Of a stretch of DNA of 64,000 nucleotides, positions 1-9,592 are shown in pieces. The notes below the pieces were generated by a model. It had not been told where the DNA came from and made no database searches. It worked only from the letters and a program-made list of their open reading frames with translations. A program made the translations under genes and the position numbers. The stretch lies in the NCBI RefSeq assembly GCF_010078385.1, contig NZ_SIJC01000008.1:124001-188000 (forward strand), written 5' to 3'. Source of the stretch: Chengkuizengella sediminis. GTDB lineage: Bacteria; Bacillota; Bacilli; Paenibacillales; KCTC-33759. Each line of letters starts with the position of its first letter. Position 1 is the first letter of the stretch.

Positions 1-174
1 GATCGTAATACTGTACATTGCTTAACCTCACCTGTTAATAAAACTTCCATTTCATTTCATCAAAAAATGGGGTTTAATATCGAAGAAGGTAACATTGAAA
101 TTGAGGGTGTATCTATACATACAAATTATGATGGGACGGGTCAAGATCGGGTTTTATTTGTTAAAAAGATATAA
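1..174 (+). CDS. GNAT acetyltransferase, C-terminal end (partial)
   Basis: Frame 1 is open from the window edge to a TAA at 172-174 and gives 57 residues. The piece contains [16 protein letters not shown] followed by [11 protein letters not shown]. This is the usual C-terminal end of GNAT N-acetyltransferases, where an asparagine/serine-rich acetyl-CoA loop is followed by a helix with FHQKMGF and a last beta strand. The substrate cannot be told because the N-terminal part lies outside the window. It is followed 62 bp downstream by a kinase-like gene on the same strand. Confidence 0.7.
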   Translation, partial: DRNTVHCLTSPVNKTSISFHQKMGFNIEEGNIEIEGVSIHTNYDGTGQDRVLFVKKI

Positions 175-236
175 AGAAATATTAATTATTTTGGTGTGTG
201 ATTTGATAGTTTTGAAAGAATTAAGGAGAAAAGTTA

Positions 237-1211
237 ATGGTTGAATCTTTGATAACGATGTTAAGCCATGCGGAAAAGACATTTGAATTTAAAACGAACT
301 GCTATAAAGAAGTTAATGGGGGTTGGTTAAATAAAAAGTGGTGTATCTCTACAAATAAAGGAGACTTTTTGATAAAACAGTTCAGTAATCAACGATACAA
401 TCAACAAAGTTTTACTTTTATTGAACTTGCATTGCAAAGACAGCTTAATTTGAGAAATCATGGCGTTAACTGTCCCTATATCTATACAAATAACACTCAA
501 ATTATTCAAACCCCTACACTTGAACTATGGTACATGTTAATGGAATATTGTGAAGGTTCTTCTATGAGTCCTGATTCAATCAAAGAGGATCATATGTATT
601 ACTTGGGTAAAACATGTGCGATGATGCATAAACAATTTAAAGAGATATCTACAGAAAAAGAAATATTTCATTTTGAAAACAGTCGTGAAGTGTTATTTAA
701 ACACTATCAAACACAATTAGAAAATGTTGAAAAACTTAATCAGATCCAACATATTCATTTGATAAAAAAGTTAGAAGCCATTATTAAAAGTTTTGATGAT
801 CAGTTTTTTAAACAAATTCCAAAAGGGTTTACCCATTCTGATTTTGCATCTGACAATGTATTGTTTAACAATAATGATGTGATTGTTTTGGATTTTGACC
901 GCAATTGTTATTCATATCAATGGCATGATGTAGGAAGAGCAATCATGTCCTACGCATTTAACAATGATTCAATTGATATATCCCTTTTAACTTCATTTGT
1001 TAAGGGCTATAACTCCATTTATTCGTTATCTATTTCAGAAATTGTTAAAGCAATTAAACTTGTTTGGATAGTAGAAGTTACTTGGTGGATCAAATCGGAC
1101 TTATTGTTGCAAGAGAAAGCACTAAAAGTAAAAAGATTCATAGAGGAATTAACATGGCTGACAAATCATTGGTTTGATCTAGAATCCTATCTTATGGTTA
1201 CTGAGCCCTGA
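237..1211 (+). CDS. APH/choline-kinase-fold phosphotransferase
   Basis: This 324-residue protein belongs to the aminoglycoside phosphotransferase/CotS-like kinase fold. The Brenner motif HSDFASDNVLF near residue 201 supplies the catalytic aspartate and the asparagine that binds metal, and VLDFDRN about 15 residues later supplies the metal-binding aspartate. The N-terminal lobe carries KGDFLIKQF, a plausible ATP-binding lysine strand. Such proteins phosphorylate small hydroxylated molecules such as aminoglycosides, homoserine, choline or sugars, and the substrate here is unknown. The ATG at 237 is preceded by AAGGAG at 223-228. No resistance cassette is nearby, so I would not call it an antibiotic resistance gene. 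Confidence 0.75.
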   Translation: MVESLITMLSHAEKTFEFKTNCYKEVNGGWLNKKWCISTNKGDFLIKQFSNQRYNQQSFTFIELALQRQLNLRNHGVNCPYIYTNNTQIIQTPTLELWYMLMEYCEGSSMSPDSIKEDHMYYLGKTCAMMHKQFKEISTEKEIFHFENSREVLFKHYQTQLENVEKLNQIQHIHLIKKLEAIIKSFDDQFFKQIPKGFTHSDFASDNVLFNNNDVIVLDFDRNCYSYQWHDVGRAIMSYAFNNDSIDISLLTSFVKGYNSIYSLSISEIVKAIKLVWIVEVTWWIKSDLLLQEKALKVKRFIEELTWLTNHWFDLESYLMVTEP

Positions 1212-1329
1212 TTTATGGTGGATATTTAAACATTCTATAATTGAATAGAATCATTCTATAATACTTTACTCCAAAAAAGCATTATAATTAAAACCGTAAT
1301 GTTTAGAATGCTTGAAGGGAGTGATAAAA

Positions 1330-2040
1330 GTGAATAAAACGATAGGAATTATCGGCGGAATGGGACCCATGGCAACCGTTGATTTAATGGAAAAAATTAT
1401 TAAGAATACGCCTGCAAAAGATGATCAAGAACATATCCATGTTATAGCTGACAATAATGCACAAATACCAGATCGTTCTTCTGCTATTCTGGGCAAAGGA
1501 GAAGACCCAACTCCATTATTAGTACAATCAGCACAACGATTACAAAATGCAGGAGCCGATTTACTTGTTATTGCATGTAATACGGCACACTTTTTTTATA
1601 ATGCTGTAAAGAAGACAATACAAATTCCGATCTTACACATTCCTCTTGAGACAGCTTATCATTTAAAAAAGAATAATTTTAATAAGGTTGGATTATTAGC
1701 AACAGAAGGAACAGTCAAATCAAAATTGTACCAGAGATATTTTCAAAAGTATGATATTGAATTTATTCGAACTGATTATACATTACAGGAAAAAGTAATG
1801 CAGGGAATATACGATATCAAAGGTGGGAAGCTAGATACAGGTTATATGCACCTTTCGTTCGTGGCTGAACAATTGAAAAAAAGTGGAGCTGAAGCCATTG
1901 TAGCTGGTTGTACTGAAGTTCCTTTGGTATTGAAATCAACAGAGGAAATGTGTGTGATTGATCCAACAGATATCATTGCCAAAAAAGTCATAGAAGTAGC
2001 TACTGGAATCGATAAAGAGAGATTTAAAATTTCAATATAA
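1330..2040 (+). CDS. Aspartate/glutamate racemase family protein
   Basis: Cofactor-independent amino acid racemase of the Asp/Glu family, about 236 residues. The N-terminal IGIIGGMGPMATVDLM loop, the first catalytic cysteine in VIACNTAH and the second in VAGCTEVPLVL are all present; these two cysteines act as the acid/base pair. I place the start at GTG 1330 because AAGGGAGTG at 1315-1323 lies just upstream, rather than at a TTG at 1312 inside that site. It is followed by a LysR regulator, a dicarboxylate/amino acid symporter and aspartase, so D-aspartate to L-aspartate conversion is the likeliest role. The substrate is inferred from context. Confidence 0.85.
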   Translation: MNKTIGIIGGMGPMATVDLMEKIIKNTPAKDDQEHIHVIADNNAQIPDRSSAILGKGEDPTPLLVQSAQRLQNAGADLLVIACNTAHFFYNAVKKTIQIPILHIPLETAYHLKKNNFNKVGLLATEGTVKSKLYQRYFQKYDIEFIRTDYTLQEKVMQGIYDIKGGKLDTGYMHLSFVAEQLKKSGAEAIVAGCTEVPLVLKSTEEMCVIDPTDIIAKKVIEVATGIDKERFKISI

Positions 2041-2225
2041 CTTTATAACTTATTTGTTATTCATAAGTTCCAATAATGCATGCTAACTTATCACTATTCC
2101 ACACGTTTTGATATAAAGGGAGATTTCTCTCATTGTATATCATATTTAAGTTATTACTAACTTTTAATCAGGTGTGAGATATAGTAAAATCAATTCAAGT
2201 AGGTGAGTATGTAAAGGAGTAAATT

Positions 2226-3095
2226 ATGAATATCGAAAATATTGAGGCATTTATTTATGTCTGTCAGTTAGGAAGTTTTAATAAAGCAGCAGAAGCCCTA
2301 TTTTTAACTCAGCCTTCTGTCACCGCTAGAATTCAATCACTTGAACGTGAAATGAACTTAAAGCTTTTTAACCGGAATGGAAAGAATATTTCATTAACAG
2401 ATAAGGGTGAGTATTTTTTTCCTCATGCTCAAAAAATATTGCAGTCCTATCAGGATGCAAAGTATGGCATGCAGCAAGTAGTTTTACCAAATGAATTAAA
2501 TATAGGCAGTGCACTATCTATTTCTAACAATGTTTTGCCTTCAATATTACCTGAAATAAAATCAGAATTTAACAATGTGCGAATTAAGATTGTTACAGGT
2601 CACTCTAAAGACATACTGAATAAAGTCATAAACAAAGAAGTGGATTTTGGTATCGTTAGAACAGAAACACATCCTCAAGTAGAGTCTATTTTGTTATATG
2701 AAGATCCAATTCATTTGTTTGTTCCTCCAGGTCATGAATTGTTAAATCAAAATAAAGTAACATTAGAAAATGTCGGGAAACAACCGCTTATTTTTTTTGA
2801 TTATGGTTCAATGGACTGGTTATATATCCATCGTCTATTTTCAAGTAATCATATAACGCCTAATATCGCGTTAGAGGTAGACAATATGGAAACAGCAAAA
2901 AATTTGCTGTTGCAGGGAATGGGAATTAGTTTCTTACCCGAACATTGTGTAAAAAAAGAGCTTGAAAAAGGTCAACTTTTTCGAGTTGCTTTGACACCGC
3001 CTATTAAAATGAATATCAATATTGATTTAATTTATTTGAAAGGGCGTTCAAAAACTATTTTTATAGATTTTTTTAAAAATAAATTTAAAATATAG
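2226..3095 (+). CDS. LysR family transcriptional regulator
   Basis: The 289-residue product has the LysR N-terminal winged helix-turn-helix (MNIENIEAFIYVCQLGSF, then FNKAAEALFLTQPSVTARIQSLE) and a periplasmic-binding-protein-like effector domain from about residue 90. LysR proteins usually control neighbouring or divergent genes in response to a small ligand. Here the gene sits between a racemase and a dicarboxylate/glutamate-type symporter followed by aspartase, so control of acidic amino acid use is the natural guess. The ATG at 2226 follows AAAGGAG at 2213-2219. Confidence 0.9.
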   Translation: MNIENIEAFIYVCQLGSFNKAAEALFLTQPSVTARIQSLEREMNLKLFNRNGKNISLTDKGEYFFPHAQKILQSYQDAKYGMQQVVLPNELNIGSALSISNNVLPSILPEIKSEFNNVRIKIVTGHSKDILNKVINKEVDFGIVRTETHPQVESILLYEDPIHLFVPPGHELLNQNKVTLENVGKQPLIFFDYGSMDWLYIHRLFSSNHITPNIALEVDNMETAKNLLLQGMGISFLPEHCVKKELEKGQLFRVALTPPIKMNINIDLIYLKGRSKTIFIDFFKNKFKI

Positions 3096-3306
3096 CTAAC
3101 ACTTGATGTAACAACGATTTCAGCAAGTATAAATATACAAAAAAGTTTGTTATTAATCACTAAATCATATTTTTTCATTGACAATGAATATTTTATTATA
3201 TTAAACTAAACTAGCATTGCGCGTAATACTACAAACTCCGTCTTACAGAGTCTTATAGCCAAGCTAGCTTAAGACAAAACATAATAATAATTAAAGAGGT
3301 GAATTT

Positions 3307-4563
3307 ATGTCATTAACAAAAAAAATATTAATCGGTATGGTTTTTGGTATTATTGTTGGTTTATTATTTAATTTTGCCATTCCACAATGGTTTGATGTAG
3401 CAGAAACATATATTTTAAATCCACTTGGAAAAATCTTTATCGGATTAATTAAATTATTAGTAGTTCCCATTGTTGTTATTTCCATTATTTTAGGTACTGC
3501 TGGAATAAGTGATCCAAAAAAATTAGGTCGAATTGGAATTAAAACCGTAATCTTCTTCTTGATTACTACTTCTATTGCTTTAATGATTGCATTATCTGTA
3601 GGTAATATTATTGAACCTGGCTATGTAGATGGATTAAATTTTGATACTGATTCTACAATAGAAAGAAAAGAAGCACCTCCAGTAATGGAAACATTGATAA
3701 ATATTATCCCTACGAATGCATTCCAATCTATGGTTGAGGGCAACATGTTGCAAATTATCTTTTTCTCCATATTATTTGGATTTGCGTTAACTCAATTGCA
3801 AGGCAAAGTAGAAGCTGTCAAAACATTTATTGAAGAAGTAAATAAAATCTTAATGTTCTTAGTTGATGTTGTTATGAAACTGGCTCCGATTGGTGCATTT
3901 GCATTAATTGCAATTGCAATTGGTGGACAAGGGGTCGAAGCAATAAAGGCAATGGGTTTTTATTTTGGTGCTGTACTACTCGCATTATTTATACATTTAG
4001 GTTTTACTTACGGTTCAGTGATATACTTTTTAGGCAAGATGAATCCGTTTACATTCATTAAGAACTTTTTCCCTGCGATTGCAGTCGCTTTTAGTACATC
4101 AAGCAGTTCAGCAACATTACCTGTATCTATGGATACGGCACAGAAGAATTTGAAAATACCAAAAAGTATTAGTGGTTTTGTTCAACCATTAGGTGCAACG
4201 ATCAATATGGATGGAACAGCAATTATGCAGGGTGTTGCAACTGTATTTATTGCACAACTATATGGTGTTGACTTATCCATGGCTGATTTGGCAACAATAG
4301 TTCTAACAGCAACGTTAGCTAGTATTGGTACTGCAGGTGTTCCAGGTGTAGGTATTATCATGTTAACGATGGTATTAACTTCAGTTGGATTAAGCTTAGA
4401 TGCAATAGCGCTTGTACTTGGAGTAGATAGATTACTTGATATGACAAGAACAGCAGTGAATATCACTGGAGATGCTGCGTGTGCACAATACATTGCGAAA
4501 TCAGAAGAAAAGTATGACAAAAGTGCTGCAACAACTGGTAAAACCGCTACAAAAACAGTTTAA
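3307..4563 (+). CDS. Dicarboxylate/glutamate:cation symporter (DAACS family)
   Basis: A 418-residue polytopic membrane protein of the DAACS/EAAT family, which imports glutamate, aspartate or C4-dicarboxylates with Na+ or H+. The serine-rich re-entrant hairpin AFSTSSSSATLPVSM and the transport signature GATINMDGTAIMQ are both intact, as is the C-terminal DRLLDMTRTAVNITGD motif that binds substrate and cation. The ATG at 3307 is preceded by AAAGAGGTG at 3294-3302. With racemase upstream and aspartase downstream it probably feeds aspartate into the cell; the exact substrate cannot be read from sequence. Confidence 0.92.
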   Translation: MSLTKKILIGMVFGIIVGLLFNFAIPQWFDVAETYILNPLGKIFIGLIKLLVVPIVVISIILGTAGISDPKKLGRIGIKTVIFFLITTSIALMIALSVGNIIEPGYVDGLNFDTDSTIERKEAPPVMETLINIIPTNAFQSMVEGNMLQIIFFSILFGFALTQLQGKVEAVKTFIEEVNKILMFLVDVVMKLAPIGAFALIAIAIGGQGVEAIKAMGFYFGAVLLALFIHLGFTYGSVIYFLGKMNPFTFIKNFFPAIAVAFSTSSSSATLPVSMDTAQKNLKIPKSISGFVQPLGATINMDGTAIMQGVATVFIAQLYGVDLSMADLATIVLTATLASIGTAGVPGVGIIMLTMVLTSVGLSLDAIALVLGVDRLLDMTRTAVNITGDAACAQYIAKSEEKYDKSAATTGKTATKTV

Positions 4564-4569
4564 TTTAAA

Positions 4570-4658
4570 TAGCCGACCTTTATGGTTGGCTATTCTATAG
4601 AATAATAGTCAAAACTATTTATTAAAGAATGCAAAAGCTCCAGTTGGGGCTTTTGTTA
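4570..4658 (+). terminator. Hairpins after the symporter gene
   Basis: Two adjacent inverted repeats follow the symporter gene. The first pairs ATAGCC-GACC with GGTT-GGCTAT at 4570-4596. The second pairs AAAAGCTCC with GGGGCTTTT at about 4631-4653 and ends in a short T-rich stretch. They probably end the symporter transcript before aspA. Confidence 0.55.
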
Positions 4659-4709
4659 TTGACCCACATATGATCATAATAGGAAACCATTTTAAAGGGG
4701 AATAGAGAA

Positions 4710-6176
4710 ATGTCAACAAAACAATTTCGTACAGAAAAAGATTTTCTTGGTACAAAAGAAGTGCCTGTAGAAGCTTATTATGGGATTCAAACCTTACGTG
4801 CGGTGGAGAATTTTCCAATTACTGGACACCGAATGGATGTTGAATTAATTCGTTCAATTGCTGTTGTGAAAAAGGCAGCTGCGATGACAAATATGAATAT
4901 TAAACGTTTACAGCCTCAGCATGCTAATGCTATTGTGCAAGCAGCAGATGAAGTGTATGAAGGGAAATTCGATGATCAGTTCATCGTTGATTCTATTCAG
5001 GGGGGCGCAGGTACATCCTTTAACATGAATGCGAATGAAGTGATTGCCAATCGTGCGATAGAACTTATTGGGGGATTAAAAGGAGATTATACGGTTTTAA
5101 GTCCAAACAGTCATGTGAATATGGCTCAATCTACCAATGATGTTATGCCTACTGCCATTCGTATTTCAGTACTTACTTTGATGAATAAGCTTTTATCAAC
5201 GATGGAAAATCTACAGAAGGGTTTTGTTGCAAAAGAAGAGCAATTTGATCATGTTATTAAAATGGGTCGAACACATTTACAAGACGGGGTTCCAATTAGA
5301 CTAGGACAAGAATTTGCAGCCTATGCGCGAGTTTTGAAAAGAGATATTGAGCGTATCACTCGTACTCGTTCACATATGTATGAGGTAAATATGGGCGCTA
5401 CTGCTGTAGGTACTGGTTTAAATGCAGATCCTCGTTATATTTCCGAAGTAGTAGAAAGATTAGCTGAGTACACTGGATTTTCCCTAAAAAGTGCCGAAGA
5501 CTTGGTGGATGCGACTCAAAATACGGATGTATTAACTGAAGTATCTGCATCGTTAAAAGTTTGTATGATTAATATGTCTAAAATAGCTAATGATCTTCGT
5601 CTCTTAGCTTCCGGACCTATTACAGGAATAAATGAAATTTCTTTACCTCCACGTCAGCCTGGTTCATCTATTATGCCTGGAAAAGTAAATCCTGTTATGT
5701 GTGAGGTTGTGAATCAAGTAGCATTCCAAGTAATCGGAAACGATCATACGATTAATCTGGCTTCTCAAGCAGGACAATTAGAATTAAATGTGATGCAACC
5801 TGTACTCGTATTTAATCTTTTACAGTCTCTAAGAATTATGAATCAAGTCTTTACAGTATTTAAGGACTATTGTCTTGATGATATAGAAGCCAATGAAGAT
5901 ATTTGCCGAGAAAATGTAGAAAAAAGTGTAGGTGTCATTACAGCTTTGAATCCTCATTTAGGATATGAAATTGTATCAAGGATTGCTAGACAAGCAATTG
6001 AAGGAGATCGTTCAGTTCGTGAATTATGTTTACTTCATGACGTGTTAACTGAAGATGAGCTTAATGTTATTCTTGATCCTTACGAAATGACAAATCCGGG
6101 AATAGCAGGAGCGCATTTATTGGAAGATGAGTATCAAATGAAAATGTCGAATAAACCGCAAGGTGTAAAAAAATAA
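4710..6176 (+). CDS. aspA: Aspartate ammonia-lyase
   Basis: A 488-residue enzyme of the aspartase/fumarase superfamily that deaminates L-aspartate to fumarate and ammonia. The superfamily signature GSSIMPGKVNPV is present near residue 320, along with the substrate-binding HVNMAQSTNDVMPT and GRTHLQDGVPIRLGQEF segments. The aspartase-type N-terminus (FRTEKDFLGTKEVPVEAYYGIQTLRAVENFPIT is the family pattern) argues for aspartase rather than fumarase. The ATG at 4710 follows AAAGGGGAA at 4694-4702. With the upstream racemase and symporter it completes a route from external D- or L-aspartate to the TCA cycle. Confidence 0.95.
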   Translation: MSTKQFRTEKDFLGTKEVPVEAYYGIQTLRAVENFPITGHRMDVELIRSIAVVKKAAAMTNMNIKRLQPQHANAIVQAADEVYEGKFDDQFIVDSIQGGAGTSFNMNANEVIANRAIELIGGLKGDYTVLSPNSHVNMAQSTNDVMPTAIRISVLTLMNKLLSTMENLQKGFVAKEEQFDHVIKMGRTHLQDGVPIRLGQEFAAYARVLKRDIERITRTRSHMYEVNMGATAVGTGLNADPRYISEVVERLAEYTGFSLKSAEDLVDATQNTDVLTEVSASLKVCMINMSKIANDLRLLASGPITGINEISLPPRQPGSSIMPGKVNPVMCEVVNQVAFQVIGNDHTINLASQAGQLELNVMQPVLVFNLLQSLRIMNQVFTVFKDYCLDDIEANEDICRENVEKSVGVITALNPHLGYEIVSRIARQAIEGDRSVRELCLLHDVLTEDELNVILDPYEMTNPGIAGAHLLEDEYQMKMSNKPQGVKK

Positions 6177-6228
6177 TAAGCCATGTTTTTAATAAATAAT
6201 ATATTGTTTTACTTAAAAGGATAAAGCG

Positions 6229-6265
6229 AAGCTACAGGTTGAAATAATGGACCTGTGGCTTTTTT
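6229..6265 (+). terminator. Rho-independent terminator after aspA
   Basis: The arms AGCTACAGGT and ACCTGTGGCT pair with one G-U pair across an 11-base loop and are followed directly by a run of six T. It ends the aspA transcript. Confidence 0.85.
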
Positions 6266-6625
6266 GGTCGCTTATGAATCCAGAAATGTACTACAAGCCT
6301 TGAAATACATAAAAGGTTAGGATTGTAAATCAAAGGATCGATAGGTATTCAATTTTAGATGGTTTTTCTTATGGTAAATTTGATTATAAATTATTTTTTC
6401 TATTTATAAAAAACAAGTAATCATCTATTATTTTAATAAACCTAACAAAGAAGTGATAGTATTATATTCATTGTCATAATGACAGGAATAAACTCGTTAA
6501 AGAGGCAAAATTATTATCTCCATATATTAAATAAAGTACCTTTGTCTTTTTATTTTTTGAAATATTAGTTAATATGAAAAGAGTAATAAAAATGAGAAAG
6601 CTAGATCAGTTGAGAGGTGAAAGAA
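6266..6625. other. Intergenic stretch between aspA and the Eis-like gene
   Basis: No coding sequence is recognised in this AT-rich stretch. A short inverted repeat, TGTCAT-A-ATGACA, lies at 6472-6484 and could be an operator, but no regulator next door claims it. Confidence 0.4.
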
Positions 6626-7789
6626 ATGATCAGACTGATATTAGAAAAAGACTACCCACAAGTTTTTCCATTACATGAATATGCATTCCAATACCAATTA
6701 ACTGAAGAGAAGAAAAAAATAAAACAAAAACGTAAAATGATTGGCTATTTTAATGACAATAAACTGTTGGCAAAGCTTGAAATGATCGACTTTAAAGTAT
6801 GGATAGATGATAAAGTGTGGAGTATGGGAGGTGTTGCTGGAGTAGCTACATGGCCAGAACATAGACGTGGTAATAAAGTAAAGGAATTATTACATATCTC
6901 ATTACAAATGTTGAGGGATCAAAAAATTTCAATATCATTTTTACACCCATTTCAAATTGGATTTTATAGAAAGTATGGATGGGAGTTATTTTGCAATGAG
7001 TTGCAAATCAATATCCCTGTAAATGATCTTACATTTTTGAATCTTGTAGAAAGAGAAGGGCATGTAACAAGAGTAGATGTAACTGAAAACTTATTGATTT
7101 TGAATGAAGTTTATGAGCAATTTGCTAAAAAGTACAACGGTATGCTTGAAAGAAGTAAAGAGTGGTGGAAAGATTCAGTTTTACCAGATCAAAACTGCGC
7201 TGGTTATTATAATCATGATAGTCAACTAATGGGTTACATTTTATACGAGATAAATAATGGAAAATTGATTGTTCAAGAATTCATTTCACTCAACGTAGAA
7301 GCAAAAAAAGGGTTATGGAATTTTATCTGTCAACATGATTCTATGATTACTGAAGTGGAACTTACATGTTCAAATCATGATAACATATTATTTATGCTTC
7401 CTAATCCAAAGGTAAGATCAAGACTGGACCCCTATTTTATGGCTCGTATTGTGGATATTGAATTATTTTTAAGTCAATACCATTTTAATGAATGTGATGA
7501 GTCGGTGATCATTCATTTAACAGATGATTTTGCATTATGGAATCAAGGAACCGTTATCATAAAAAAGGGTAATGCCACATTCTATCCTGTTAAAGAAGGA
7601 AGCAATTGTACTCATCCTCCCAAAAAAGGACTTCATATTAATATTGGTCCTTTCACCGCACTTCTTTTGGGATATAAAACTGCATTTGAGCTAAGTGAAA
7701 TAGGTATGATTCATGGAACTGATAAGGAGATGGGCATACTGCAATCTGTAATTACTAAGAATAAAACATTTTTCTATGATTACTTTTAA
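6626..7789 (+). CDS. Eis-family GNAT N-acetyltransferase
   Basis: About 387 residues, long for a GNAT. It matches the Eis layout: an N-terminal GNAT domain with GGVAGVATWPEHRRGN (acetyl-CoA pyrophosphate loop near residue 75) and HPFQIGFYRKYGWELF, a second GNAT-like domain, and a C-terminal sterol-carrier-like domain. The extreme C-terminus ends in an aromatic residue (FFYDYF), as in Eis enzymes, where the C-terminal carboxylate helps catalysis. These enzymes acetylate amines, including aminoglycosides, on several positions. I start at ATG 6626 because GAGAGGTGA at 6612-6620 lies immediately upstream; GTG 6617 is inside that site. The natural substrate is unknown. Confidence 0.82.
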   Translation: MIRLILEKDYPQVFPLHEYAFQYQLTEEKKKIKQKRKMIGYFNDNKLLAKLEMIDFKVWIDDKVWSMGGVAGVATWPEHRRGNKVKELLHISLQMLRDQKISISFLHPFQIGFYRKYGWELFCNELQINIPVNDLTFLNLVEREGHVTRVDVTENLLILNEVYEQFAKKYNGMLERSKEWWKDSVLPDQNCAGYYNHDSQLMGYILYEINNGKLIVQEFISLNVEAKKGLWNFICQHDSMITEVELTCSNHDNILFMLPNPKVRSRLDPYFMARIVDIELFLSQYHFNECDESVIIHLTDDFALWNQGTVIIKKGNATFYPVKEGSNCTHPPKKGLHINIGPFTALLLGYKTAFELSEIGMIHGTDKEMGILQSVITKNKTFFYDYF

Positions 7790-7823
7790 TAATTAATTTA
7801 GTAAATGGAAAGGGAGAGATATC

Positions 7824-9518
7824 ATGCAATTTTCTGAATACACGTATACACGACCAAATATGGAAGAAATTACTTCGAAATTTGATAAAGAGCTAAAACA
7901 ATTTTCAAATGCAACATCATGGCAAGAGCAGAATGAAACTATGAGGGACATATATATTATTCATAATGATTTTTATTCCATGTTTGAATTAGGAAGTATT
8001 CGTCATTCTATAAATACAAAGGATGAGTTTTATAAAACAGAGCAGAATTATTTAGATGAGGTGGAACCTCTATTTAAAGAGTTGTTTACCAAATTCTATA
8101 AAGCATTGATAGGGTCAAAATATTGTGAAGAACTAAAAAAGAAATGGGGAAGTCATTTATTTGACCTAGCTGAAGTAGAAATCAAATCCATGTCCTCTGA
8201 AATTGTAAAAGATTTACAGAAGGAAAATAAATATACAACAAGGTATTCTGAGCTTATTGCTTCTGCTGAAATTCCTTTTGATGAAAAAAAATACACTTTA
8301 GCTCAATTGTTTCCTTTCACCATATCTGATGATCGAGAAATAAGGAAAAGAGCAAATGAAGCAAAATACAAGTTTTTCTCAGAAAACGAAGAAGAGTTAG
8401 ATCAACTTTATGATGATCTTGTGAAGATACGAACAAAAATTGCTAAAAAGCTAGGGTTCAAAAATTTTGTAGAGTTAGGTTATGCTCGTTTAAAACGCAC
8501 AGATTATGATGCTAGGGAGGTTGCTGCTTTTAGAGAACAGGTGCATCAATATATAGTCCCCATCGCTACACAATTGAAAAGACGTCAGCAAAATAGATTA
8601 GAACTGCAGCATCTAAAATATTATGATGAAAATTATAAATTCAAATCTGGTAATGCGACACCAAAAGGAAACCCTGATTGGATTGTGGATAATGGTCAAA
8701 CGATGTATGAACAATTATCTAAGGAATCGGATGAATTTTACCGTTTTATGAAAGAACGAGATCTCATGGACTTATTAGCAAAAGATGGGAAAATGGCAGG
8801 GGGTTACTGTACGTATGTACCTAATTACAAATCTCCTTATATTTTTGCAAATTTTAATGGTACTTCGGGTGACATTGATGTTTTAACGCACGAAGCAGGT
8901 CATGCATTTCAAGTGTATAACAGTCGTCATTTTGAAAATCCTGAATATGTATGGCCCACCTATGAAGCTTGTGAAATTCACTCTATGAGCATGGAGTTTT
9001 TTACTTGGCCTTGGATGGAGTTATTTTTCAAAGAAGATACGGATAAGTATAAATTTTCACATTTAAGCTCAGCATTATTGTTCATACCATACGGTGTAGT
9101 TGTAGATGAGTTTCAACATTTCGTTTATGAAAACCCAGAGTCTACGCCAAAAGAACGTAAACAAATGTGGAGAGAAATTGAAAAGAAATATTTACCTCAT
9201 CGTGATTATGATGGAAATAATTATCTAGAACAAGGTGGATTTTGGCATCAACAAGGTCATATTTTCGAGGACCCATTTTATTATATTGATTATACGTTGG
9301 CTCAGGTTTGTGCATTTCAATTTTGGAAAAAGATGCAAGAAGATAGAAATCGTGCTTGGGATGATTATATTCATCTTTGTAAGCTAGGGGGTAGTTTACC
9401 ATTTTTGCAACTCGTTAAAGAGGCTAAATTACATTCACCATTTGATGAAGGGACGATACAATCCGCGGTAGATGAAATTGAGTCATGGTTAAATCATGTT
9501 GATGATAAAGCGTTTTAA
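7824..9518 (+). CDS. M3 family oligoendopeptidase
   Basis: A 564-residue zinc metallopeptidase of the M3 (thimet/PepF) family. The zinc site HEAGHAFQVY (HExxH) is near residue 357, and the third ligand is probably the glutamate in YEACEIHSMSMEFF about 25 residues further on, which is the M3 spacing. There is no signal peptide, so it is a cytoplasmic enzyme that degrades oligopeptides. The C-terminal FYYIDYTLAQVCAFQFW helix is typical of the Bacillus-type M3 oligoendopeptidases. The ATG at 7824 follows AAGGGAGAGA. It converges with the phenylalanine hydroxylase gene across a shared terminator. Confidence 0.9.
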   Translation: MQFSEYTYTRPNMEEITSKFDKELKQFSNATSWQEQNETMRDIYIIHNDFYSMFELGSIRHSINTKDEFYKTEQNYLDEVEPLFKELFTKFYKALIGSKYCEELKKKWGSHLFDLAEVEIKSMSSEIVKDLQKENKYTTRYSELIASAEIPFDEKKYTLAQLFPFTISDDREIRKRANEAKYKFFSENEEELDQLYDDLVKIRTKIAKKLGFKNFVELGYARLKRTDYDAREVAAFREQVHQYIVPIATQLKRRQQNRLELQHLKYYDENYKFKSGNATPKGNPDWIVDNGQTMYEQLSKESDEFYRFMKERDLMDLLAKDGKMAGGYCTYVPNYKSPYIFANFNGTSGDIDVLTHEAGHAFQVYNSRHFENPEYVWPTYEACEIHSMSMEFFTWPWMELFFKEDTDKYKFSHLSSALLFIPYGVVVDEFQHFVYENPESTPKERKQMWREIEKKYLPHRDYDGNNYLEQGGFWHQQGHIFEDPFYYIDYTLAQVCAFQFWKKMQEDRNRAWDDYIHLCKLGGSLPFLQLVKEAKLHSPFDEGTIQSAVDEIESWLNHVDDKAF

Positions 9519-9537
9519 ATAATAAGTATTATATTTT

Positions 9538-9581
9538 AAAAAAACACACTCACTCCTTTTTTAGGGATGAGTGTGTTTTTT
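9538..9581. terminator. Bidirectional terminator between convergent genes
   Basis: An inverted repeat built on ACACACTCA and TGAGTGTGT is flanked by an A-run on one side and a T-run on the other, so it can stop both the peptidase transcript and the convergent hydroxylase transcript. Its right arm and T-run (9561-9581) are identical over 21 bases to the terminator of the first T-box leader at 11762-11782. Confidence 0.85.
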
Positions 9582-9592
9582 GATGTTATAGA

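Noticed and set aside
3178-3206. TTGACA with 17-base spacer before the symporter gene
   Set aside because: The -35 is perfect, but the matching -10 (TTAAAC) is poor, so I did not list it as a promoter.
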